From Ramlibacter lithotrophicus (GTDB taxonomy: Bacteria > Pseudomonadota > Gammaproteobacteria > Burkholderiales > Burkholderiaceae_C), in contig NZ_VTOX01000007.1 in NCBI RefSeq assembly GCF_012184415.1, positions 180,266 through 244,265 of the forward strand: a DNA stretch of 64,000 nt. Reading direction: 5' to 3'. Below, in pieces: positions 10,453-19,940 of this stretch. Numbering within the stretch: position 1 is the first letter of the stretch; every line of letters starts with the position of its first letter. The notes beneath the pieces were generated by a model, which had not been told where the DNA came from, made no database searches, and worked only from the letters and a program-made list of their open reading frames with translations. The position numbers were made by a program, and so were the translations under genes.

Positions 10453-11505
10453 TCAGATCCGGCCTTCCTCCACCGCGTGGCAGGCCACGCGAATGCCCTG
10501 GATCGCGAGCAACGCGGGCCGCTCGGCCGTGCATCGGGCATTGGCGTGCGGGCAGCGCGGATGGAAAGCGCAGCCGGTGGGCGGGTTGAGCGGATTCGGC
10601 ACCTCCCCTTGCACCGCCGTGCGCGCGCGCCCCGTTTCGTGCATCTTGGGGATCGCATCCAGCAGCATCCGCGTATAGGGATGGCGGGGCTCGCTGAACA
10701 ACTGCTGCTTGCCGGCCAGCTCGACGAGCCGGCCCAGGTACATCACCCCGACCTCGTCGCTCACGTGGCGCACCACGGCAAGGTTGTGCGAGATGAAGAG
10801 GTAGGTCAGGCCCCGCTGGCGCTGCAGGTCCTTCATGATGTTGAGCACCTGCGCCTGCACGCTGACGTCGAGCGCCGAGGTCGGCTCGTCGCACACCAGG
10901 AATTCGGGCTCGGTGGCCAGCGCGCGGGCGATCGAGATGCGCTGGCGCTGCCCGCCCGAGAACTGGTGCGGGAACTTCACGACGTCCTGCGAGGAAAGAC
11001 CGACCGACTGCAGCAGCTGCGCCACGCGGTCCCTGAGCTGCGCCTGGTCGCTGATGATCCCGTGTTCCTGCAGCGGCTCGCCGACGATCTGCGCGACGGT
11101 CCAGCGCGGATTGAGGCTGGCGTACGGGTCCTGGAAGATCATCTGGATGCGCCGGCGCAACTGCTTCGCGCCGGCGCCGCCGTAGGCGGCATGCGCATCC
11201 TGGCCATCGAACACGACCTTGCCGCGCGTGGGCGCATACAGGCCAACCAGGAGGCGGGCCACCGTGCTCTTGCCGCAGCCGGATTCGCCCACCAGCGCCA
11301 GCGTCCGCCCCTTGGCAATGCCGAAGCTGACGCCGTCGACGGCGTGCAGCAGCTGGCGCGGCCGCCGCTCCAGCACCCGGTTCAGCCACGGCGCCGAGAC
11401 GTCGAAGGTCTTGGCCAGGTCCGTGGCCTGCACCAGCGGCTCACGGGGGTCCGCGACCGGGCCGCCCGCGTTCGCCGCGACCGTGGGGTTGAGGACGGCA
11501 CTCAT
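10453..11505 (-). CDS. peptide/opine ABC transporter ATP-binding protein (DppF type)
   Basis: The 350-residue ATPase has Walker A GESGCGKST, signature FSGGQRQRISIARAL, Walker B EFLVCDEPTSALD and the C-terminal oligopeptide-transporter domain with CAFHPRCPHANARC, a Cys-rich segment found in OppF/DppF. It powers import through the DppBC pair encoded upstream. Its ATG (11505) overlaps the stop of the preceding ATPase gene in ATGA, so the two are translationally coupled. It is the last gene of the operon. Confidence 0.92.
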   Translation of the reverse strand: MSAVLNPTVAANAGGPVADPREPLVQATDLAKTFDVSAPWLNRVLERRPRQLLHAVDGVSFGIAKGRTLALVGESGCGKSTVARLLVGLYAPTRGKVVFDGQDAHAAYGGAGAKQLRRRIQMIFQDPYASLNPRWTVAQIVGEPLQEHGIISDQAQLRDRVAQLLQSVGLSSQDVVKFPHQFSGGQRQRISIARALATEPEFLVCDEPTSALDVSVQAQVLNIMKDLQRQRGLTYLFISHNLAVVRHVSDEVGVMYLGRLVELAGKQQLFSEPRHPYTRMLLDAIPKMHETGRARTAVQGEVPNPLNPPTGCAFHPRCPHANARCTAERPALLAIQGIRVACHAVEEGRI

Positions 11506-12479
11506 GCGACGGCTCCTGCGTGCGCGTCGTGCAGCCAGCACGCGGCGTGGGTGGCGCCGGCGCCGAGCAGGTCGGGCCGCTCGACCCCGCAGCGCTCGAA
11601 CGCGCGCGGACACCGTGGATGGTAGGCGCACCCCGGCGGGATGGCGTTCAGCCGCGGCATGGCGCCGTCGATCTGGTTCAGTCGCTCGCGGTCCACGGTG
11701 ATGTCGGGAATGGCGGCCATGAGTCCCATCGTGTACGGATGCGCCGGCTGGTTGATGACCTCGTGCACCGGGCCGATTTCCGCGATGCGACCCGCGTACA
11801 TGACGGCCACGCGGTCGCAGGTCTCGGCGATCACGCCCATGTCGTGGGTGATCAGCATCACGGCCGCGCCGTGCTCGCGGCAGACGCGCTTGAGCAACTG
11901 GATGATCTGGGCCTGGATGGAAACGTCCAGGGCCGTGGTCGGCTCGTCGGCGACGATGAGCTTGGGCTCGGCCGCCAGCGCCAGCGCGATCACGACCCGC
12001 TGCCGCATGCCCCCGGAGAACTGGTGCGGGAAGTGACCGAGGCGCTGCGCGGCGGCGGGAATACCGGTGTCCTCGAGCAACGCGATCGCCCGGCGGCGCG
12101 CCTCCTCGGCGCTCACCGGCAGGTGCGCCTGGATCGTCTCGACCAGCTGGCGGCCGATGGTGTAGAGCGGGTTCAGCGAAGTGAGCGGATCCTGGAAGAT
12201 CGCGCCGATCTTGCGGCCGCGGATATGCCGCATCTGGTCGTGCGACAGGTTGTCGATGCGCTGGCCTTCGAGCAGGATCTGCCCCCCGGCGACGCGTCCA
12301 GGCGGCTCCAGCAGCCCGATGATCGACGCCCCGGTCAGCGACTTGCCGGCGCCGGACTCGCCCACCACGCCGAGCACCTCGCCCGGCGCGATGTTGAAAC
12401 TGATGTCGTCGAGTGCCCGCAGCGTGCCATGGCGGCCGGGGAATTCGACGATGAGGTTGTTGACTTGCAGCAGGCTCAT
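11502..12479 (-). CDS. peptide/opine ABC transporter ATP-binding protein (DppD type)
   Basis: The 325-residue ATPase starts MSLLQVNNLIVEFPGRHG. It has Walker A GESGAGKS, signature FSGGMRQRVVIALALA, Walker B LIVADEPTTALD and the C-terminal CAYHPRCPRAFERC region. It is the partner of the DppF-type ATPase in a heterodimeric motor. It starts 5 bp after the stop of the permease gene dppC and ends in a 4-bp overlap with dppF. Confidence 0.92.
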   Translation of the reverse strand: MSLLQVNNLIVEFPGRHGTLRALDDISFNIAPGEVLGVVGESGAGKSLTGASIIGLLEPPGRVAGGQILLEGQRIDNLSHDQMRHIRGRKIGAIFQDPLTSLNPLYTIGRQLVETIQAHLPVSAEEARRRAIALLEDTGIPAAAQRLGHFPHQFSGGMRQRVVIALALAAEPKLIVADEPTTALDVSIQAQIIQLLKRVCREHGAAVMLITHDMGVIAETCDRVAVMYAGRIAEIGPVHEVINQPAHPYTMGLMAAIPDITVDRERLNQIDGAMPRLNAIPPGCAYHPRCPRAFERCGVERPDLLGAGATHAACWLHDAHAGAVA

Positions 12480-12484
12480 GCTGT

Positions 12485-13396
12485 TCAGCGCAATCTCGGG
12501 TTCAAGGCGTCGCGCAGCCAGTCGCCGAGCAGGTTCACGGACAGCGCGATCAGGATCAGCATGAGTCCCGGAAAGATGGTGATCCACCACTCCCCCGAGA
12601 ACAGGTAATCGTTGCCCACGCGGATGAGGGTGCCGAGCGACGGCGAGGTCGGCGGCACGCCGACGCCCAGGAACGACAGCGTCGCCTCGGTGATGATGGC
12701 CGTCGCCACGTGGATGGTCGCGAGCACCAGGACCGGGCCGAGCACGTTCGGCAGCACGTGGCGAACCATGATGCGCAGCGGCGGCACGCCGGTGACGCGG
12801 GCCGCCTGCACGTATTCCTTGTTGCGCTCCACCATGGTCGTCCCGCGCACGGTGCGGGCGTATTGCACCCAGCCGGTGAGCGTGATCGAGAGGATCAGGA
12901 CGCCGAACGCCACGGTGTCGTGGGCATTGGGAAACATCGCGCGGCCCACGCCCGCCATCAGGAGCGCGACCAGGATCGCCGGAAACGACAGCATCACGTC
13001 GCACACCCGCATCAGGATCGTGTCGGTCCAGCCGCCGCGAAAGCCCGCCAGCAGCCCGAGCGCCACGCCGATGATCATCGAGAGGATCACCGAGGTGACG
13101 CCGACGACCAGCGAGATCCGCGCGCCATAGATCAAGGCGGAAAGAATGTCGCGTCCCTGGTCGTCGGTGCCCAGCAGGTACTTGCGCGACCCCTCAGGCT
13201 CCCAGGCGGGCGGCAGGCGCGCGTCGCTCAGGACCAGGGTCGTCAGGTCGAACGGATTGTGGGGCGCAACCCAGCCGGCGAACACGGCGCAGAAGATGCA
13301 GATGAAGGCGATCGAGGCGGCGACGATCGCGACCGGCGAAGTGCGAAAGCTGTAGCCCACATCGCTGGCGTACCAGCGGGCGAGGGTGGATCTCAT
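12485..13396 (-). CDS. peptide/opine ABC transporter permease (DppC type)
   Basis: The 303-residue inner-membrane permease has an N-terminal helix around VAIVAASIAFICIFCAVFAG and a five-helix core. The ATPase-contact EAA loop sits near EYVQAARVTGVPPLRIM. The segment LLGTDDQGRDILSALIYGAR is characteristic of DppC/OppC proteins. It forms the translocation path with the DppB-type permease encoded about 3 kb upstream. A GC-rich hairpin lies between this gene and the binding-protein gene before it. Confidence 0.92.
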   Translation of the reverse strand: MRSTLARWYASDVGYSFRTSPVAIVAASIAFICIFCAVFAGWVAPHNPFDLTTLVLSDARLPPAWEPEGSRKYLLGTDDQGRDILSALIYGARISLVVGVTSVILSMIIGVALGLLAGFRGGWTDTILMRVCDVMLSFPAILVALLMAGVGRAMFPNAHDTVAFGVLILSITLTGWVQYARTVRGTTMVERNKEYVQAARVTGVPPLRIMVRHVLPNVLGPVLVLATIHVATAIITEATLSFLGVGVPPTSPSLGTLIRVGNDYLFSGEWWITIFPGLMLILIALSVNLLGDWLRDALNPRLR

Positions 13397-13413
13397 TGAG
13401 TCAGGACGGTAAG

Positions 13414-13438
13414 GCGCCGGCCGGCCTCAGGCCGGCGC
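13414..13438 (-). other. intergenic stem-loop between binding protein and dppC genes
   Basis: GCGCCGGCC (13414-13422) pairs perfectly with GGCCGGCGC (13430-13438) around a 7-base loop. On the transcribed minus strand no T run follows, so it is not a classical terminator. Such hairpins behind binding-protein genes often protect the upstream message from 3' decay and give more binding protein than permease. That role is inference here. Confidence 0.6.
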
Positions 13439-13455
13439 GGCGCCGCGGAACAAAA

Positions 13456-15039
13456 CTACTTCTGGACGGTGATCCACTTGAAGGGCATGTAGTTGTCGCC
13501 CATCTGCACCAGCTTGATCTTCTTGCTGACACCCCAGGCCAGCGCCTGCTGGTGCAGCGGCAGATGCCCGATGTCGGCGGCGTGGATCTCGAAGGCCTCC
13601 TTGATCAGCGCGTTGCGCTTGGCCTTGTCGGTCTCGGACTGGACCGACTTGGTGAGCTGGTCGACCTTCGGATTGCAGTAGCTGCCCAGGTTGAACTGGC
13701 CGGTGCCCTTGTCGTCCGGGCAGGCCATGAGGGCGTTCAGCGCGTTGTGCGCGTCGTAGGTGGCCGGCGTCCAGCCCAGCATGTAGAAGCTGGTATCGCG
13801 GCGCAGGATCTTCGGAAAGTACGTGCCCTTGGTCTCGGCGGCCAGGTTGATCTTCACGCCGATGCGCGACAGGTTGGCGGCCACGGCCTGGCAGATCCGC
13901 GCGTCGTTCACGTACCGGTCGTTCGGGCAGTTCATGGCCACCTCGAAGCCGTTCGGATAGCCGGCGTCGGCCAGCAGCTTCTTCGCCGCGTCCGGATCGT
14001 ACGGCAGGCGCTTGTTCATCTCGGCCTGGAAGCCGTTGATGCCCGGCCCGACCATCAGGGCCGTCGGGTTCGACGCGCCGCGCATCACCGTCTTCTTGAT
14101 GCCCTCGATGTCGATCGACTGGTAGAACGCCTGGCGCACCCGCTTGTCCTTGAACGGGTTCTTGCCCTTGACGTTGGAGAACTGCAGCTCGTCGCGCTTC
14201 TGGTCCATGCCCAGGAAGATCGTGCGCAGCTCGGGCGCGACCAGCGCCTTGGTGTTGGGCGAGCCGTTGACGCGGTCGATGTCCTGCACCGGCACCGGCT
14301 CCATGACGTCGATCTCGCCGGAAAGCAGCGCGGCCACGCGGGTGGCATCGTTGCCGATCGGCGTGAAGATCACCTCCTGCGCATTGCCTTCGATCTTGCC
14401 CCAGTAGTTGCCGTTGCGCACGAACGTGGTGCGCACGTTGGGCTGGCGCTCGCGCAGGCGGAACGGACCCGTGCCGTTGGCGCGGAACGAGGCGGCATTC
14501 TCGATGCCCTTGCGGCGGTCGACCGGGCGCTGCGCCTGGTTGGTCTCGCACCACTTCTTGCTCATGATGTAGACGCCGGTGAGCACGTCCGGAAGGATGG
14601 GGAACGGCGCCTTGGTCTCGATCTCGACCACGTGATCGTTGACCTTGCGCACCTCCTTCACGTCGTTGGTGTAGCTCTTCATGTCCGAGCCTTCGACCTG
14701 CGTGCGCGCCATCGAGAACAGCACGTCATCGGCCGTGAACGGGGTGCCGTCGTGGAATTGCACGCCCTTGCGCAACTCGAAGCGCCACACCGTGGGCGAG
14801 GTCTGTTTCCAGGATGTCGCCAGTCCCGGCGCCACGCTCAGGTCCTTGTTGCGGCCGACCAGCGGCTCGTACACATTGCCGGTCACGCTCAGCTGCAGCG
14901 ACTCGTTGAGCGAGTGCGGGTCCATCGACAGCGAGTCGCCCTGGTTCGCAATGCGCACGGTCTGGGCGCCGGCGCCGAGGCTGGCCACCCCGAGCGCGGC
15001 CAGCAGGGCGGCCTGCAGCAGTTTCATGTTGAAGATCAT
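13456..15039 (-). CDS. extracellular solute-binding protein, family 5 (first paralogue)
   Basis: The 527-residue periplasmic protein carries a signal peptide (MIFNMKLLQAALLAALG, cleavage probably after GAGAQ). It shows SBP_bac_5 features: the opening VRIANQGDSLSMDPHSLNE, the segment LRKGVQFHDGTPFTADDVLF, and GTGPFRLRE. It captures a peptide, opine or related solute for the DppBC permease. AGGAG lies 8 bases upstream of the ATG at 15039; a second Met four codons on is possible. It is clearly related to the other binding protein of this operon, sharing DGTPFTADDV, IMSK, YWG and KRLPYDP blocks. Confidence 0.93.
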   Translation of the reverse strand: MIFNMKLLQAALLAALGVASLGAGAQTVRIANQGDSLSMDPHSLNESLQLSVTGNVYEPLVGRNKDLSVAPGLATSWKQTSPTVWRFELRKGVQFHDGTPFTADDVLFSMARTQVEGSDMKSYTNDVKEVRKVNDHVVEIETKAPFPILPDVLTGVYIMSKKWCETNQAQRPVDRRKGIENAASFRANGTGPFRLRERQPNVRTTFVRNGNYWGKIEGNAQEVIFTPIGNDATRVAALLSGEIDVMEPVPVQDIDRVNGSPNTKALVAPELRTIFLGMDQKRDELQFSNVKGKNPFKDKRVRQAFYQSIDIEGIKKTVMRGASNPTALMVGPGINGFQAEMNKRLPYDPDAAKKLLADAGYPNGFEVAMNCPNDRYVNDARICQAVAANLSRIGVKINLAAETKGTYFPKILRRDTSFYMLGWTPATYDAHNALNALMACPDDKGTGQFNLGSYCNPKVDQLTKSVQSETDKAKRNALIKEAFEIHAADIGHLPLHQQALAWGVSKKIKLVQMGDNYMPFKWITVQK

Positions 15040-15088
15040 CTGAAAGCTCCTTTGATGATGGATTGCCGACGGAAAAAGTGTGAGGGGC

Positions 15089-16315
15089 TCAGGGTTGCAC
15101 CAGGGGCATCGAGCGCTCGACCAGGCTGGCGTGCAATGCCGAGCCGAGCGGCAGGATCTCGTCGTTGAAGTCGTAGCGGCTGTTGTGCAGCATGCAGCTG
15201 CCCTCGCCGCCCTGGCCGATGCGCATGTAGGCGCCCGGCTTGACCTGCAGCATGAAGGAGAAATCCTCCGCCCCCATGCTGGGGTCCATGTCGCGGATCA
15301 CGTGGTCCGGGCCGACGAGCGATTCGGCGACGTCGGCCGCGAACATGGCCTCCCGCGGCGTGTTGATCGTGGCCGGATAGACCCGCTCGTAGTCGACCTT
15401 CGCGGTCGCGCCGAATCCCAGCGCCACGGCACTGCACAACTCCGTGAGCCGCCGCTGCACGAGGTCCTGGACGTCCGGGGAGAAAGTGCGCACCGTTCCC
15501 ACCAGCGTGGCCTTGCCAGGGACCACGCTCATGGCGTGGACGTCGCCGGCGGTCATCGCGCACAGGCTGATCACGGCGCTGTCGACCGGCCGCACGTTGC
15601 GCGAAACGATCGTCTGCACCGCCGTGATGACATGGGCCGCGACGACGACCGGGTCCACCGTGAGATAGGCGTGCGCTCCGTGGCCGCCCTTGCCGATGAT
15701 CTCGATCGTCACCCGGTCGGCCGCCGCCATCAGCGGCCCCGGGTTGATGCCGATGGTGCCGGGCTTCATCGCCGGCCAGTTGTGCATGCCGAAGACCGCC
15801 TGCACCGGAAAGCGGTCGAAGAGGCCGTCCTCGATCATCGCCTTGGCCCCGGCGAATCCCTCCTCGCCGGGCTGGAAGATCAGCACGGCGGTGCCGTCGA
15901 AGTCGCGCGTTTCCGCAAGGTAGCGGGCGGCGCCGACCAGCATCGCCACGTGGCCGTCATGGCCGCAGCCGTGCATCATGCCGGAGCGGGTCGACTTCCA
16001 GGCGAAGTCGTTGTCCTCCGTCATGGTCAATGCGTCCATGTCGGCGCGCAACCCGATCACCGCGCCGCTGGTGTTGGCACGGCCGCGGATCACGCCGACG
16101 ACACCTGTCTTGCCGATGCCGGCATGGATTTCGTCGACGCCGCAGACTTCGAGCGCGGTCTGAACCCGGCGCGAGGTATAGCGCTCCTCGAAACCGAGCT
16201 CCGGATGCGCGTGCAGGTCGCGCCGCAGCGACGTGAGCTCGGGGACGAACTGCGAGATGTGCGCGAAGGCGCGGCCGCTGGCCTTCAGGGACTGGCCGGA
16301 ACGTGGAGCGAGCAT
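15089..16315 (-). CDS. M20D-family amidohydrolase (hippurate hydrolase/aminoacylase type)
   Basis: The 408-residue enzyme has the M20 dinuclear metal motifs: LHAHPELGFEE near the N-terminus, LRADMDAL, HGCGHDGHVAMLVG, FQPGEEGFAGAKAM and a late SMGAEDFSFML. M20D members cleave N-acyl amino acids or small amides in the cytoplasm. Its ATG shares a base with the stop of the dppB-type permease gene (TGATG), so the two are coupled. Its place inside the importer operon suggests that it cleaves what the transporter brings in. The true substrate is not known. Confidence 0.9.
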   Translation of the reverse strand: MLAPRSGQSLKASGRAFAHISQFVPELTSLRRDLHAHPELGFEERYTSRRVQTALEVCGVDEIHAGIGKTGVVGVIRGRANTSGAVIGLRADMDALTMTEDNDFAWKSTRSGMMHGCGHDGHVAMLVGAARYLAETRDFDGTAVLIFQPGEEGFAGAKAMIEDGLFDRFPVQAVFGMHNWPAMKPGTIGINPGPLMAAADRVTIEIIGKGGHGAHAYLTVDPVVVAAHVITAVQTIVSRNVRPVDSAVISLCAMTAGDVHAMSVVPGKATLVGTVRTFSPDVQDLVQRRLTELCSAVALGFGATAKVDYERVYPATINTPREAMFAADVAESLVGPDHVIRDMDPSMGAEDFSFMLQVKPGAYMRIGQGGEGSCMLHNSRYDFNDEILPLGSALHASLVERSMPLVQP

Positions 16316-17295
16316 CAGTGGGCTTCCGACCGGGCCACCCGCAGGCGCGGGTCGACCGCGAAGTACAACAGGTCGACGATCAGGTTGATCACCACGAAGA
16401 TCAGGGCGATCAGGCAGAGGTACGCCGCCATCACCGGAATGTCGGCGAATGTCACCGCCTGGATGAACAGCAGCCCCATGCCGGGCCACTGGAAGACGGT
16501 CTCGGTGATGATCGCGAACGCGATCAGCCCGCCGAGCTGCAGCCCGGTGATCGTCATCACCGGCACCAGCGTGTTCTTCAGCGCATGGCCGAAATGGATG
16601 GCGCGGTTGGACAGGCCGCGGGCGCGCGCGAACTTGATGTAGTCGGTGCGCAGCACCTCCAGCATCTCGGCGCGCACCAGCCGCATGATCAGCGTGAGCT
16701 GGAACACGGCCAGCGTGATGGCAGGCAGCACGATGTGGTGCCAGCCCTTGGCCTTGAGCAGTCCGGTCGACCACCAGCCGATCTGCACCGTCTCGCCCCG
16801 GCCGAAGCTCGGAAACCAGCCGAGCTGGACCGCGAACACCAGGATCAGCAGGATGCCGATGAGGAAGGTCGGCAGCGACACGCCCAGCAGCGAGATCGTC
16901 ATGAACACCTGGCTGAGGAAGTTGCCGCGGCGCAGGGCCGCGTAGACCCCCATCGGGATGCCGATCGCCAGCGCCATGACGGCGGCGATCAGCGCCAGCT
17001 CCAGGGTGGCCGGGAAGCGCTCCGAGATCAGGCGCGACACCTTCGCGCCCTGCCGCAGGCTCAGGCCGAACTCGCCCTGGGCGGCATTCACCAGGAAATG
17101 CCAGAACTGCACGAAGAACGGCTGGTCCAGGCCGAGGTCCGCGCGCAGCTGGCGGATCTGGTCGGGAGTGGCGTCCTGGCCGAGCAGGAACACGACGGGA
17201 TCGCCGACGTACTGGAACAGCAGGAAGGCGATAAAGGCGACCGTGACCATGACGATCACGGCCTGCATGAGGCGGCGCAGAATGAAGGCGAACAT
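16315..17295 (-). CDS. peptide/opine ABC transporter permease (DppB type)
   Basis: The 326-residue permease starts MFAFILRRLMQAVIVMVTVA, the typical DppB first helix, followed by the periplasmic loop with LRADLGLDQPFFVQFW and five more helices. The conserved loop DYIKFARARGLSNRAIHFGHA contacts the ATPases. It pairs with the DppC-type permease. It follows the first binding-protein gene after 135 bp and overlaps the amidohydrolase gene. Confidence 0.93.
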   Translation of the reverse strand: MFAFILRRLMQAVIVMVTVAFIAFLLFQYVGDPVVFLLGQDATPDQIRQLRADLGLDQPFFVQFWHFLVNAAQGEFGLSLRQGAKVSRLISERFPATLELALIAAVMALAIGIPMGVYAALRRGNFLSQVFMTISLLGVSLPTFLIGILLILVFAVQLGWFPSFGRGETVQIGWWSTGLLKAKGWHHIVLPAITLAVFQLTLIMRLVRAEMLEVLRTDYIKFARARGLSNRAIHFGHALKNTLVPVMTITGLQLGGLIAFAIITETVFQWPGMGLLFIQAVTFADIPVMAAYLCLIALIFVVINLIVDLLYFAVDPRLRVARSEAH

Positions 17296-17430
17296 GTGTT
17301 GAGCTGGGGCCCGCCGAATGCTAGCAGAGCAGGCAACGGGCCGGAACGGAGGTTTGCCCCCGTCCGCGGGAAAGTGGAAGCGCCGCCCTCCGCGCGGCGC
17401 GCGAGGTGCGGCGGCCGGTTTACGCCGTGG

Positions 17431-19011
17431 TCAGTTCACCTTCACCAGTCGCCAGTCGATCCGGTTGTCCGCGCGATGCACGACCTCGACCGACTTCTTC
17501 ATCGCCCAGGGAATGATCTGGTTGTGCAGCGGGATGTGCGAGACCGTGTCGCTGCTGATCTGCAGGCCCTCGGTCAGGAAGCGGTTGCGCACCGGCAGGT
17601 CGGTCTCGACCTTGACGCGGTCGACCACGACGTCCATGCGCGGGTTCTTGTAGCGGCCGACGTTGTAGTTGCCGTCGCCACCCGTGCCGACGCTGCGCGT
17701 GAGCGACTGCAGGCTGTACAGCGCGTCGAAGGTCGGCACGCCCCAGCCCAGCATGTAAATGCTGGCCTCGTACCGCTGGATCATCGGGAAGTAGGTCACC
17801 AGCGGCAGCGTGCGCAGCTTGGCCTTCACGCCGACCCTGGCCCACATGGCGGTGACCGCCTGGCAGATTTCCTCGTCGTTGATGTAGCGGTTGTTCGGGC
17901 ACGCGAAATCAACCTCGAAGCCCTGCGGGTAGCCGGCCTCGGCCAGCAGCTTCTTCGCCCCTTCCGGGTCGTACGGCAGCCGCTTGTGCAGCGACTCGGT
18001 CCAGCCGTTCACCTGCGGCGCCACCAGGGTGCCGGTCGGCTGCGACAGGCCGCGCATGGTCACGCGGTGCAGCGCGTCGCTGTCGATGGCCTGGTACAGG
18101 GCGCGGCGGACCTTCACTTCCTTCAACGGGTTCTTGCCCTTGATGTTGGAGCCCGGCAGCTCGTCGCGGTGCTGGTCCATGCCGAAGAAGATGGTGCGGT
18201 TCTCCACCCCGTCGATCACCTTCAGGTTCGCGTTCGCGCGCAGCCGCGCCAGGTCCTGCGGACTGGGGTCGAGCACGAAGTCGACCTCGCCGGAGAGCAG
18301 CGCGGCGATGCGGGTTGCTTCCGCCTTGATCGGCGTGTAGACGATCTCGGTGACGTTGGTTTCGGCGTTGCCCCAGTAGTTGGGGTTCTTCACCAGCACC
18401 AGCTTCTGGTCCGGCTGCCACTCCTTGACCATGTAGGGTCCGGTGCCCATGGCATTGCGATGGGCGAACGTCTCGTCCTTGGTGCGGATGTCCTTCGGTT
18501 CCGTGGACTTGTTCTTCTCGGCCCACGCCTTGCTCATGATGCGCAGTTCCGTGAGCTGGCTCAGCAGGACGGGATTCGGCCCCTTCATGAGGAAGTCCAC
18601 GGTGTTGTCGCTGACCTTGACGACCTTGTCGATGCCCTGCGTGTACACGGCGTAGTTGGACGTCTTGGCCATCGCCCGGTGGATGGAGAACACCACGTCG
18701 TCGGCGGTGAACGGCGTGCCGTCGCTGAACCTGACGCCGCTGCGCAACGTGAAGCGCACCTGCGTCGGGCTGATCTCCTTCCAGGCGGTGGCGAGGAGCG
18801 ACTCCGGCTTGAACGTCTTGCTGTTGTAGTACACCAGCGAGTCGTAGATCGCGGCGTGCACCCCGTTGCCGAGGGCGTTGTTCTGCGAATGGACGTCCAG
18901 GGTCGGGATGTCGCTGGCGCTCGTCCACTTGAACGGCTTGGCTTGCAGGCCGGGCGCGGCCAGCAGCGTCACTGCCGCCGCCACGGACAACAGGGCGAAC
19001 TTCAGTTGCAT
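17431..19011 (-). CDS. extracellular solute-binding protein, family 5 (second paralogue)
   Basis: The 526-residue periplasmic protein starts with a signal peptide (MQLKFALLSVAAAVTLLAA, cleavage probably after GLQA). It shares the SBP_bac_5 layout and many blocks with the other binding protein of the operon: FSDGTPFTADDVVFS, IMSKAW, NPNYWGNAE, KRLPYDPEGAKKLLAEAGYP. It is the first gene of the transcript. Having two divergent binding proteins for one permease would widen the range of imported solutes. The start is supported by a GGGGGAA tract near the ATG, which is weak but acceptable. Confidence 0.92.
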   Translation of the reverse strand: MQLKFALLSVAAAVTLLAAPGLQAKPFKWTSASDIPTLDVHSQNNALGNGVHAAIYDSLVYYNSKTFKPESLLATAWKEISPTQVRFTLRSGVRFSDGTPFTADDVVFSIHRAMAKTSNYAVYTQGIDKVVKVSDNTVDFLMKGPNPVLLSQLTELRIMSKAWAEKNKSTEPKDIRTKDETFAHRNAMGTGPYMVKEWQPDQKLVLVKNPNYWGNAETNVTEIVYTPIKAEATRIAALLSGEVDFVLDPSPQDLARLRANANLKVIDGVENRTIFFGMDQHRDELPGSNIKGKNPLKEVKVRRALYQAIDSDALHRVTMRGLSQPTGTLVAPQVNGWTESLHKRLPYDPEGAKKLLAEAGYPQGFEVDFACPNNRYINDEEICQAVTAMWARVGVKAKLRTLPLVTYFPMIQRYEASIYMLGWGVPTFDALYSLQSLTRSVGTGGDGNYNVGRYKNPRMDVVVDRVKVETDLPVRNRFLTEGLQISSDTVSHIPLHNQIIPWAMKKSVEVVHRADNRIDWRLVKVN

Positions 19012-19106
19012 GGGGGAACTCCGAATTTTTGAAAGCCAGGACTATGCGGCCGCCCGGCCGTAGCGTCAAAAGGACTTACCCGAATGGGGCGGACGCGGCC
19101 AAATGG

Positions 19107-19871
19107 TTACTGCGCACCCGCCGCCGCGACGATCCGCAGCGGCCCGTACCAGGCCCGCACCAGCGAGCGCGTGTTGTCGCTGTCGCTCATGATGCCGACG
19201 CCCACCAGCGCGCCCGGAGGCTCACCGAAGGCGCGCTCGAAATCGGCGCGCACGTTGCGCCGGTAGTCGAGCCAGCGATTCAGCTTCTGCGGCCCCGACT
19301 CGACCACGAGGGTGCGCACCCGGCTGGTCCGCGCGTTGGTCACGACCGTGCCGGCTTCACGGCGGCTGCACCACGAATACATCAGCGTCGCATACGGCAT
19401 TTCCTCGCCGGTCAGCGCGCGCATCAGCTCGGACAGCATCGCGTCGCGCGGCGAAAAGCGCGAACGGTCGCCGTCGAACACGAGCATGACCCGCACCGGC
19501 GAGTCGTCATTCTCGCGCGATGCCATGTCGGCATCCGCGATCAGCGCCGGCACTTTCCAGGAGAACACCACGCTGCCGAGTTCGGCCGGCTCCACGCGCA
19601 GCCGGCGCCGCAACATGCTGGCCGAGGAGGAAGCGGTGGCGGACACCGCGTGGCGCCCCTCCTCGCGGGCGTACGTGAACCGGGTCGGCGCCTTGCCGGG
19701 GAAGGCCTGGTGGCGCCACGGAGGCGACGAGCCCGGCCCCGCCGACTGCGCCGCCCACGGGCTCGCGTCGACTGCCGGCTCGGGCGGCGGCCCCAGCGAC
19801 GAGCAACCGGCCAGCAACGCCGTGCCGCCGGAAGCGGCGAGCCAGGCTCGCCGGGTGCATGAACCGTCCAT
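19107..19871 (-). CDS. DUF3047 family lipoprotein
   Basis: With the start at 19871 the protein is 254 residues, opening MDGSCTRRAWLAASGG and a lipobox LLAGC. The Arg-Arg pair before the hydrophobic stretch suggests possible Tat export and lipid anchoring. The body shows DUF3047 features: VVFSWKVPALIADADM, VRVMLVFDGDRS and the late GIMSDSDNTRS with AWYGPLRI. Family function is unknown. I prefer this ATG because an AGGAG lies 10 bases upstream; a start at 19880 or 19910 is possible. Confidence 0.75.
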   Translation of the reverse strand: MDGSCTRRAWLAASGGTALLAGCSSLGPPPEPAVDASPWAAQSAGPGSSPPWRHQAFPGKAPTRFTYAREEGRHAVSATASSSASMLRRRLRVEPAELGSVVFSWKVPALIADADMASRENDDSPVRVMLVFDGDRSRFSPRDAMLSELMRALTGEEMPYATLMYSWCSRREAGTVVTNARTSRVRTLVVESGPQKLNRWLDYRRNVRADFERAFGEPPGALVGVGIMSDSDNTRSLVRAWYGPLRIVAAAGAQ

Positions 19872-19940
19872 GACCGCCATTCTCCTGCCGCGCCCCGCGG
19901 GGCGGCACACCTCGCGCGGCGGGATGCCGCGCGCAATCCC

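Noticed and set aside
16303..19032. Open frame of about 900 codons on the plus strand across the ABC operon, with similar frames at 373-2001, 6876-8951 and 13396-15168.
   Set aside because: They lie opposite well-recognised minus-strand genes, have no ribosome site or domain, and show the low-complexity composition of shadow frames.
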